DNA of 64,000 nucleotides, from contig CM034412.1 of assembly GCA_019925095.2 (NCBI GenBank), forward strand, positions 1,178,001 through 1,242,000. Direction: 5' to 3'. The position numbers and the translations under genes were made by a program. The stretch comes from Dendrolimus kikuchii (Eukaryota > Arthropoda > Insecta > Lepidoptera > Lasiocampidae). Every line of letters begins with the position of its first letter. Position 1 is the stretch's first letter. Shown here in pieces: positions 32,301 to 44,300 of the stretch. The notes below the pieces were generated by a model. It was not told the DNA's origin. It made no database searches and worked only from the letters and a program-made list of their open reading frames with translations.

Positions 32301-35300
32301 AGGACTGATGGCGGATGGAGCAGACGAGTCCTGGAGTGGAGACCGCGTCTCGGTAAACGTAGTGTCGGACGCCCTCCAGTCCGATGGAGCGACGGATGAG
32401 GAAATCAGAGGACAGGGATGAGTGGCGCCGTCTTGGGGAGGCCTAGGTCCAGCAGTAGACTGCGAATGGCTGACGACGACGACGACCACGGAAGCCTGGT
32501 TTAATAGCCGATTTTGGATATACAAGTATATTCATTTACAGTGCCGTAAATAGGGCGGTGCCACCGGTGTAGACTCTGGGGGGTGCTCGAATGGCCAGAC
32601 CAGGCAGGACTATTATTTTTCCGGTTTGCTCCTGACAAGTTTTCGCTGCGCCCCTATGTTCGATGCTCGATTCCAACACATACGTATCTGATCTGCACGC
32701 CAGGATCATCCAAAATTCTGTTAAAATAGTCAAAACATCGCGCTCATTTTTTTGTTCTACTTCTTTAAAAAATAGGTTTTTCTTCCAAAATATTAGATAA
32801 TTGGTCCACCAACACCAAGATCCTTGTGCGTTATTTTATAACCCCGAATGAAATAAAGTAGGCCTATACATAGCATTGCTCTAGCTAGGGTACCTATAAT
32901 ATCTAAAAAAAAAAAACAAAGGCGCAGTTATAGAAGCTTGCATAGGGCGCATAAAAGGCTATTTACGGCATCGTTCATTTATTTTCTATACTGAACCAAA
33001 TTAAAATTACGCCCTCCGCGGCACAGAGAGGTTGATACTACAAGTAAGTCACGTACGGGGTCACTTAGACCCCGTTCCGCAAGTGTTAAGCTCAAACATA
33101 CCTCAGGTACAAGTCTTCGATCCGGTTGTAGATGAACTCCTTGGCGACGTAGTAGCCAACTGTGGACTGCAGCACCTTGACAATAGCCATGCGCGCATCT
33201 TGAGCTCGTATTTCATTATTCTCGGTTGCACTCCATTCCAGATATCTGTGAAGGGTGTATAGGTAACAACTTGATACGTCGTGCGTGACCTGGTGACCTG
33301 TACTAATTTGCAAGAGCTCAGCAGACAGGCAGACGGCCCACCTGATGGAAAGCGGTTACCATCGCCTATGGACATTTGTAACACCAAAGGTGCTACCATC
33401 GTGCTCCCGCTCTCTAAATGGAGACTGGTCACCTGGTCACTAATGCCGAGACACGACTCTGGAGCTGATTCTCAGACACCCAGACTATAGTAAAACCGGA
33501 GAAAATTCGTTTCCGAAATTTGCATATCAGGAATCGGAGTCTGCGTTACAGTGAGGTAAGCCGGCAAAGACTTAGCCCGCTCAACCACAGAGGCGAGGCG
33601 AGCGATAATGTAATATATTTTTCAACACACTTGCTCATAAAGTGGCTCTATGGTCACCGCAATTAGGCACAGAATGACACCCATTATCAAACTGTGAGTA
33701 AAAAGCATTATAACTCACTAGTGAGTTATAGATTTTTTTTTTAATTTTATTGGTTGAGTTGCTTTGTTCTTAAAAAAGTTTTTATTCAAAAAAAAAAAGA
33801 TCCGTGTTCTATAGAACAAATAAATTAATGTTCCTATTGCTTGCTCATTTCATGCAACTTCTTATTTAAATAGATAATTTTAACTCGTACGTGTTTAATA
33901 AATAAAACTTTCACTCATATATAACTTTTTTTTCAACACACTTGCTCATAAAGTGGCTCTATGGTCACCGCAATTAGGCACAGAATGACACCCATAACGA
34001 AACTGTGAGTAAAAAACATTATAACTCACTAGTGAGTTATAGATTTTTTTTTTAAATTTTATTGGTTGAGTTGCTTTATTCTTAAAAAAGTTTTTATTAA
34101 AAAAAAAAGATCGTGTTCTATAGAACAAACAAATTAATGTTCCTATTGCTTGCTCATTTCATGCAGTTTCTTATTTAAATAGATAATTTTAACTCGTACG
34201 TGTTTAATAAATAAAACTTTCACTCATTTATAACTTTTTTTATCTACTAAATAAAATGAGTTTTGGTTGTTATTTTATTCACAAGTGTGTTGAAAAACGT
34301 CGTATGACACACGTGTGTATTGATTGATGATTACCGTCCTCGGCTCTCTTAAGACCCTCGCCTACGGCTCGAGTCTCAATGGCGCCTCGGCGGTAATCAC
34401 CAATGTTACACACTAGTACCATAATGTACTATTATTTATTACTTTATTGAATAAATAAAATATATAATAACAAATGAAAAATAAATGTGTACTTTTTTCT
34501 TCACTTAAATTATCCAAATTATATTTTTACAGATTAAAAACAAAAATACTATATTATGTCCAAAAAAAAGGTGGCAACCCTAGATTTGATCTTTCTAGCT
34601 CATCCAACTATCCCATTATCCCACCCTAAAAGCTAGCAACGCGTTGTTTTCGCCCTTGATGTTGCGAACGTCTATAGACGACGGTAACCACTTTCCATGT
34701 CTATATGTGTATATATATAAGGCCCCACACTGCACATGCACTTCCTCAGAACACCAGCACGTAACAGATACACTCTACATTAGTATAAGTTTAGTATTAA
34801 AACTAGAATAAATTAATATAATAAGTTATTTTTAAGCTAAACCACAACATAAAAATGCATTTGTAGGAATCATATTTGTTATTATAAAGTAACCATATGA
34901 CGGAAGTAGTCAATAACCGGATAGTGTACTTTAATGTAGTAATCGGAAGTCCTTTAAACCGGATGTCAATGTAGAAGCATTTATTATTAAGCTAACGGAT
35001 ATCGGAAATGGAGTAACCGGAGGTTGGAAGTTAATACGTATGGCGGAAGTTGGTTTTATGAAGGAAGTGAAACCAAAAGTGTGAAGTGAAAGTGAAGTGG
35101 CGCCACAGCATTATCGGATGGTGTCACTGCGGCGCGCAACGAGGACCTTTTAAATACGCGGTGTTCGGGCAGAGGAGGGGCAGTCTTCAACCGACAGTCT
35201 ACGAGTCTACAACGAAGTCTACGACCGACAGTCTGCATTGAGTCTTGGACGAGGAGCACATAATCTATTGTGGTCGATAATTACTGCTTGATAATCGCAG

Positions 35301-38300
35301 TATTCTTGGAGGGCAAATTGATGCTCGACACCTGACAAGCGTGGATGCAACTCTTGGAGTTGTCCTAATATTTCTGTGTATTATTGTGCAATATTCAATA
35401 TCGTAATTGTGATCATTCTACTAGTGTAATAAACTTTGATTATAATATTTCAGATTATTATTGTTATTCTCGGAGCGTCATTCGTTCGCTCCCGGTGTGA
35501 ACCCGACACATTCATTAAATGTCACACACAATAATATAGTAACAAATAAGCGTGTACAACTTCTTAACTTCTTCTTAAATTTGATTGTAAAAAAAGGGTA
35601 CGGAACTGGAGTCCGTAGAAAACCACTATCCATGAGCACAGTCTGCCTTCGTCAACCTCATAATTAAAAATAGATAATACTCACTGGTTGAGTATCCAAA
35701 CCTCCCTGGTGCAGGCCAACGCGGAGAGGAGAGACACCTTCTCGCTGGGAACGTTGCTCTTCTGCTTCCTCGCCAGAATGAACCTCCAGTGCACAACGGT
35801 GCCCCGCTCCAGGCCCACGCAGTACACTATGCTCCGGAGGTCTACCGGAATCCTGAATTTACAAACATAGATTCCGTTTATAATCCATTGTCTCATATAA
35901 TAATATCGTAATTTTAGAACATACAATTTTTGGAGTTTACTCCGAATATGACTGAATTTTTGAAGTTTACTCCTTAAGAACCGATTTTACGAAATTTTAC
36001 GAGGATCGGATAATACTAAAGTAATTCAAAATCCTTTAAAAAACCATTAAAATCGGTCAGGTAGTTTTTGTTAATTAAAGTAATTTGGGTGTTATAAGTG
36101 TCATGTAAATATGTACACCCTCTCTATATTAGTTTGTTTACCAAGATGAGTTTTAGCCAAACTACTATTATATTTAATTATATTCTGTCAGACGCTCTGA
36201 TATAATTTTACTCTTTGAATAATATGATTGCGAGTTTTTTTTAATTTTTTTTAATTCATGAGTTCAGCAGACAGGCAGACGGCCCACTTGATGGAAAGCG
36301 GTTACCATCGCCTATGGACATTTGCAACACCAAAGGTGCTACAAGTGCGCTGCAGTTCTCTTAGGGGAGATTGGAACCTGGTCACTAACGCCGGAACACA
36401 AATCAAGGTTGTTATGGTGGCATACTCTACACTAGGGGTGGTAGCCATCCAGTCGGGCAAATACACTACCACCTGGCTGTGGGTTGTTTTGTCGCCTCTT
36501 ATGACAGGCCGCCCAGCCGCAGGAAATTGTATTCTTTCTCCGTTCCTCCACGGATAAAATGCAAATGAGTTTGTTTATATGTGTATTTTCTACTGGCTAA
36601 ATAGTTATCTGTCTGCTGTCTGTAAGTTTTAATTGATCCGCTTCTGTTTGGCCGCTGTCGCCGCGCAGATGCGCCTGTTTTTTTTTTAATGTTTAAGGAG
36701 TAAACTCCAGTCATGCGTCGGAGTTGACACACACAAGCTTTATCCCTATAAATGACGTCGTTTCCGTACGGTAGACGAATGTATTTCTATATAATGGAAC
36801 TGCGGTCGCTTTTTGTAACTCTTAAAACATAAAAGACTATTATGAATCAAATGTTTTAGTATTATAATAAAACTACGTTTAACGGTTTTAAGTGCGGTAA
36901 TATATTTGATTTTGGTTACCCGACGTTTCGGCCACTTTTCAGTGGCCGCGATCATGGAAGACAAAGATGTCAAGTGTCAACGAGTATTGTTAGTTTTATT
37001 TCGCCTACCGCCAGCTTGTTCATTTTAATTATTTAGTTTAAATTTTGTTTATATTTTTTATTTATTCTACGGGAGCCTAATCTAATTTACCACTGCTTCG
37101 CAACATGTTATGGCTTGAAGAGAAAAAGCGGCGCAAGAAACTCTTCAGCAAACATGCCTGGCTCTAATAATTTTATATAATATTAAAATGGGTGGGAGGA
37201 AAATAATAGTACATTATGGTACTAGTGTGTAACATTGGTGATTACCGCCGAGGCGCCATTGAGACTCGAGCCGTAGGCGAGGGTCTTAAGAGAGCCGAGG
37301 AAGGTAATCATCAATACACACGTGTATCATACGACGTTTTTCAACACATTTGTGAATAAAATAACAACAAAAACTCATTTTATTTAGTAGATAAAAAAAA
37401 GTTATATATGACTGAAAGTTTTATTTATTAAACACGTACGAGTTAAAATTATCTATTTAAATAAGAAGTTGCATGAAATGGGCAAGCAATAGGAACATTA
37501 ATTTATTTGTTCTATAGAACACGATCTTTTTTTTTTGAATAAAAACTTTTTTAAGAACAAAGCAACTCAACCAATAAAATTAAAAAAAAAATCTATAACT
37601 CACTAGTGAGTTATAATGTTTTTTACTCACAGTTTGATAATGGGTGTCATTCTGTGCCTAATTGCGGTGACCATAGAGCCACTTTATGAGCAAGTGTGTT
37701 GAAAAAGAAATTATCTGTCAAGTTGGTTTGTGTTCCGTTGCACGCAGAAAGAGCTCGCAGTGTCTCGAGGTCTGGCAGTTGGTTTTTGCAACCTCAAGAC
37801 ACTGTGGCCGAAACGTCGGAATAACCGAAACCAAATAAATTGCCGCGCTAAAACGTAGTTTTATTATGTACTAGCTTTTGCCCGCAACTTCGTCCGAGTG
37901 TAATAGTTTAAAAAAAGTAAGTTAAAAAACCCCCCCGATTTTGAAACATTCTTCATCGGTGCTCCGCTCCTATTAGTCTTAGCGTGGTGATATATAGCCT
38001 ATAGCCTTCCTCGATAAATGGGCTATCTAACGCTGAAAGAATTTTTCAAATCAGACCCGCAGTTCCTGAGTTTAGCGTGTTCAAGCAAACGAACAAACTC
38101 TTCAGCTGGATACTTATATAGCCAATAGCCTTCCTCGATAAATGGGCTATCTAACGCTGAAAGAATATTTCAAATCACTCCAGTAGTTCCTGAGATTAGC
38201 GCGTTCAAACAAACAAACTCTTCAGCTTTATATATTAGTATAAGACACAAGTCGCGAAAACTTAAGAAAATATTAGTTTTAGTATATTACTTTTATATTT

Positions 38301-41300
38301 TACTAATGTATGTATGTTTTATTAACTTTTATATCATGTGTGTATAATGTATATGTATTTATTTATTATAAGATACTGAAGCGGTAAGGCGAGAATAATG
38401 CAACTGTTATTAATGAAATTCTTGTCCATCCAAAGGTTGTTTGGAAGAAATCGCTAATAGCGATAATGCCGCCTATTGTATTGTTAAACTTTATTTATGT
38501 TAGCCATATCCTACACACAATAAAACATATTCAGAGTTTTTGGCGGGACCTGAAAGGAGATGTTGTGCTGTGCAGTTTTATTTTCAAAAAATGTGTAAAA
38601 TGAGCAGTCGTTGTAGGATATTGATAGTTCTTGAGTAGTAATTATGTGTTTTGTGAGAAATGTGAACTGTATAGTCAAATGTGGCCTTTCGAGTTGTCAC
38701 AAGAAGATTACCCACAGTTCAGCTGTGCTACACATAGGCTTAAGAAAACGAAGAAACTATATTGTAAACTAAGATCTGGCTTAAAGGCCTAGTTGCCAAA
38801 CCATAAACTTAAATAAAATAAAAAACATATTCATTCGCTCATTCGTCAAGTAATCATCCACTTTATAAAACTCACGGGTTGTTCTCGTCAGGGTTCTTGG
38901 TGTCCATCCACTGTTGCAGGAGTTGCAAGGCGTTGTCTTCGCAGCCGGGCACGTTCATCTTGCACGCCCAGCGACTCGTCAACACCTGTTGAAAATAAGG
39001 TAGATTAGATACTTAGGTATTAAGTTATGTTATACTAATATATAAAGCTGAAGATTTTGTTTACACGCGCTTATCTCAAGAACTACTGGTCTGATTTGAA
39101 AAATTCTTTCAGTGATGGATAGCCCATTTATCGAGAAAGGCTATAGGCTATATAAGTATCCAGCTGAAGAGTTTGTTCGTTTGCTTAAACACGCTAATCT
39201 CAGGAACTGCTGGTCTGATTTGAAAAATTCTTTCAGTGATGGGTAGCCCATTTATCGAGGAAGGCTATAGGCTATATATGTATACAGCGGAAGAGTTTGT
39301 TCGTTTGCTTGAACACGCTAATCTCAAGAACTACTGGTCTGATTTGAAAAATTCTTTCAGTGATGGATAGCCCATTTATCGAGGAAGGTTATAGGCTATA
39401 TAAGTATACAGCTGAAGAGTTTGTTCGTTTGCTTGAACACATTAATCTCAGGAACTACTGGTCTGATTTGATAAATTATTTTAGTGTTAGATAGTCCATA
39501 TATCGAGGAAGACTATAGGCTATATATCATCGCGTTAAGACCAATAGGAGCGGAGCACCAATGAAGAATGATTCAAAATCGGGGGGTTTTTTAACTTACT
39601 TTTTTAAACTTTTCCACGCAGACGAAGTCGCGGGCAGAAGCTAGTATTAAATATAGCTTAAAATATGAAAGTGGGAATCTTAAGAAGTTTCATTTCAGTT
39701 TTAAATTACTTATAGGGGTTTTTTATTGCACGCTTTTCGCAGGCATGCAGACGGCCCACCTGATGGTAAGCGGTTACCATCGCCTATGGACATTTGTAAC
39801 CGCAAACGTGCTATCAATGTGCTGCCGGACTCGTAGATGGGACTGGTACCTGACCTGAACACAACTCCAGGTTGTTATGGCGACATACTTTAGACCAGGG
39901 GTGGTAGCCATCCAGTCGGGCAAATGCCCTACCACCAGGCTGTGGGTTGTTTTGTCGCCTCTTACAACAGGCCGCCCCAACGCAGGAATTAGTATTTTTT
40001 CTCGGTTCCGATTTTCGCTATTACTAGGAATTTTCAAATATTTTTAACCGACACCTGATTTCTTAGATTTTTTCAATGTTTGTATTGTTACAACTTAGCC
40101 AAAATTCCACGAAGCACACCGGCCTGCCATAAAGCAGGGTTTTACCCTCCGAATTAGGATTTCTTTTGTGTTTAAAATTTGCAATTAGACAATAGCCTAT
40201 TGTTATTGTACTTGTTTATGGCCGTTCGCAGGCATAATCCTGCAGGTGTGCAGAATTGTTTTCTCAGAATAGCGTCGACAGTGGCGCAGGTGTGATTCGT
40301 GATGAAATCATTGTTTACACGGTCCTAAGCTGAGTATAAAAGGGTGCCTGGACGGAGAGATCGGCAGTCAAGCGACGATTACGATACTAGCAAGACGTGT
40401 GTAGTACTTTCGATTAGCGATATAGTGACGGACTTGGCGCGTGTTATTGAATCGTGCAGTTTTCGGTTGTGTGCAGTATATTTGTACCTGTTTTATATGT
40501 GTTTGTACAGTTCTAATAAACTCTTAATAAGTAATTCCAACGGCATTTTTAATTCGAGTCCTGTGTAGCACGTAACAGTATTATACTACTCTATATTGGG
40601 ACTTCGTAACTCAGTAGCCCATATAAGTGAGGCAATTGATCAGATTTAAACAAGTTATGACACGTTTGTTTACAAACAGTTTAATTCCTTCCAACTTTCC
40701 CATATTAGCAATTTCACCTCTTTACAAGAAAACTGGTACATATCGACCTCTCACAGTGGGACCCTCTATAAATAAGATTACTGTCATGTTACCCTGCCTA
40801 TGTGGGAAACTGGGTAAATACAAAGCCTCTTCTAAATTATAAGAAAACATAGGCCCCTCCTCCAGATCCAAATTTTTTATTTTTTATTGCAGGAGTTCAG
40901 CAAACAGGCAGACGGCCCACTTGATGGAAAGCGGTTACCATCGCCTATGGACGTTTGCAACACCAAAGGTACTACAAATGCGTTGCTGCTCTCTTAAAGG
41001 AGAGTGGAACCTGGTCACTAATGCCGGAACACAACTCAAGGTTGTTATGGCGACATACTCTAGACCAGGGATGGTAGCCATCTGGCTGTGGGTTGTTTAG
41101 TCGCCTCTTACGACAGACCGCCCCAACGCAGGAAATTGTATTTTTTCTCAATTCCTGCACGGATAAAAATAATATTATTTAATTATAGATGTTTCACTAT
41201 CATTGATTTTTTCCATTGATTGTTACTAGTCTATTATTACCTGCATATGCACACTCAGCAAGTCATCCGCGTTCAGTATCTTCTTAGCTGCCAATCCACC

Positions 41301-44300
41301 AGCTCTGGTATACTGGTCGCTGATCAGTCGCCTCACGAACTTCTGGAACGCCCCGTACTCTGGGCTTCTTTTAACCACATTCCCGATCTTGGACAAGGCT
41401 CTGAGAGCTGCCGAGATCGGCAAGTAGTCCGTTTCTCGATGGAGGTAACTCACTAATCTGTCAAAATTAAATTTAACCGTGTTTATGTTTTATTTTATTT
41501 ATTTAAAGTAACCACAAACGGCTACATTGTAACATACAAAAAAAGAAGTTACAATAATATCGGGTAATAATATTGAAGCCAAGGACATTAATTTATAAGA
41601 TTAGCAATAAAATGAATAATATTTTTTTTTTTTAATAATGATCACCAACAGTTTTGTACATTTAATCAGTTACTAGACTTATGACTAAGGTTTACAATGC
41701 GATGTACAAACTAATTATAGGTGAACACAACTTGCAGTATAATTTCTTCACTGTTATTTACTTAGACTCTAATGATAAATATAACAAAAATGTGCAGGGT
41801 CTTGAAATCAGTCTGTCCGTCAGTCTGTCTAATAAGTGTCCTGTTTGGCTGAACGAATCTTTTTATAAAATGAATTTTTGGAGTCAAAGTGAATGTCAGT
41901 AACATCACTGCTGCTATCGAGAATTCTATACATTCTAGAGATAGGGGAGTTTGGAATTAACAAATGGAAGTGAGCAGGACAACATTACAATGGAATAAAA
42001 TAGAAAACACTTTCTTGTACACCAAATAAACAATTACAGAATGCATAATTACAACAACTGGTACCTACGCTCACGTATGGATGCGAGAGTTGGGTATGGA
42101 AGAGAGAGCATGAAAGCAGAGTAAACGCGGTCGAGATGCAAGCACTGCGCAAAATGTGCGGAGTGACGCTCGCGGACCGCGTTCCTAATACCGAAGTAAG
42201 AAAGAGAGTAGAAAGAATGCATGATGAAAGAATGACTAAACAGATATACAATGCAAAAGTGGATGGATGCAGAAGTCGCGGAAGGCCACGACACACCTTC
42301 CATGATCAAATTGATCGTGTACTATCAGAAGGTGATGTCAGGAGCCTTAAGAACAGACGAGCTTGCATGACAAGAGTTATGAATGTCAAAGAGGCAAGTG
42401 AGGTGTGTAAGAATAAGCCTAAATGGCACTCTGTTGATCGTGCCTACCCTGCAAGGGAACTGGCGTGAAGTTATGTATGTATGTATGTATGTATAATTAC
42501 AACAATTTAACTGCAAAACAAAAGGCGGCCTTATCGCTTAAAGCGATCTTTTCCAGGCAAACTGATTGAGGTGATACTTTTAACAACTTAGGCCTTACTT
42601 ATAATAATCTTGTTAAGAATCGATTAGACATCTCTTAAGTAAGAGAATCAGAATCAGATCCTAATCAATGAATATCTTTTTTTTTTCACTTATGAACGTC
42701 TATTACCTGTTGTTTACCTAAGAGAGCACAGATAAACGAAATTTGAATGATTAACGTAGGTTGTACCCAAAATATTCGATTAAAGAGGAGTTTATGGGTA
42801 AGATTTTCACTAATCAGTTGCTGAGTAGTTTCTTTAAATTTAAGAAACGATTATAAGTAAAGGCCCCTTATGTCTAGGTATAATTAAATTAAAAAGAAGT
42901 AAAATAAAAAAGGAGGAACAGTACAATGTGGACAGTAAACAGCTAAGTTGAGAAGAATAGATTTTTTTTAAATTATAAACTAATTGTTTTTGACAGATTT
43001 TTTAAATATGCTGATTTAGCTTTTCTGACATCTACGGGTAGAGTTCCTAAGGCCTGCACAGCGAATGATTTGAACTAAAATGTTACATTCACAGAATACA
43101 TCATCCGTGCAGGAACGGAGAAAGAATACAATTTCCTGCGGCCGGGCGGCCTGTCGTAAGAGGCGAAAAAAAACCCACAGCCAGGGTATTTGCCCGACTG
43201 GATGGCTACCACCCCTGGTCTAGAGTATGTCGCCATAACAACCTTGAGTTGTGTTCCGGCATTAGTGACGAGGTTCCAGTCTCCTTTAAGAAAGCAGCAG
43301 CGCATTTGTAGCACCTTTGGTGTTGCAAATGTCCATGGGCGACGGTAACCGCTTTCCATCAAGTGGGCCGTGTGCCTGTCTGCTAAACTCATGCAATAAA
43401 AAAAAACACACACACACAAATGACACATTCACAGAATAAACCCGGAAACATGGACAAGAAAAGTGTCAGAATGGATATCTAGAGACGCGAAGAGAAAAAG
43501 AGATGAGAGACATATTCAAAGAAAGTTGCGGCCCACATTGGACAAGACTGGCAAGAAATGGGGATGAATTGAGGAAATTGGGGGAAGCCTACGCCGCTGA
43601 GGCGACTTCCTTTTTTTTATTGGACTTTATGTTGTTGGTCCGAAGACCTTACAACTTTACCGGGGTCTTTGTCTTTCGCTTCGCGAAGGCACTCGAGCCT
43701 GGGGGGGCAACTTGCTCGAGGGAGCTCCCTAAGGAGTTTTACCTCGGCTGGACTGTTGCCATGAGAGGAAAATGAATTTAATGATGCCCACCATAGGGCG
43801 ACACAAAGCACTAATTGAGAACGGGCGATGGGTAATATTAATCCCGAGGGGAAGGATCACGGCGGGCCGGGATCGGTGGTTCGCGGTGGCCTACGCTATC
43901 TTACTGCCGTTTCGCAACGTGTTAAGGCTGGGAGAGCAGAAACGGCAAAAGAAACTTCCCAGCAACACGCCTAGTCTATCCTGTGGGGGGAGCTATGTCT
44001 CCTAGCATCCCTCGCGGGGACATGGAGAGATCTTGATTGGCGGCGTCTGAGACGCCGCCGTCTGTGTCTGTCTGTCGGTGCCTGCCAGCCCACCGTCCTA
44101 ACCGTGGGCGGACTGATCCTGGCCAGGAGGCAACTTCCGTAGATAAAGAATGATGTATTACATCGTTTTAGAAATTAATTCATGTCATTATTTATGATTT
44201 TAATTATGAATCTAAATGTGACCTAAATTTTGTAAAATGGGAGTGGAATAAAGGCTTTTAACTTTATTTTAATTATTAAATGACATAAGCTGTAACAAGT

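Larger units (their letters stand above)
36863..38275. mobile_element. Third Penelope palindrome with nested insertions
   Basis: Minus pLTR plus the last ORF residues (36863-37206 and 37709-37785) turn abruptly into plus pLTR sequence (37790-37870, then 38246-38275). A 10-bp direct repeat GTTTTAGTAT flanks it at 36853-36862 and 38276-38285. MITE X (about 37207-37708) and a Helitron (37871-38245) are inserted in it. Only a few ORF codons remain. Confidence 0.88.
41990..42925 (+). repeat. Dispersed repeat E carrying two nested insertions
   Basis: Element E ('GAAAACACTTT', 'CAAATAAACAATTACAGAAT', 'AAAAGGCGGCCTTATCGCTT') is uninterrupted at 48540-48745. Here it is split by an RTE-A LINE (42058-42492) and a family M MITE (42591-42867). 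Confidence 0.85.
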
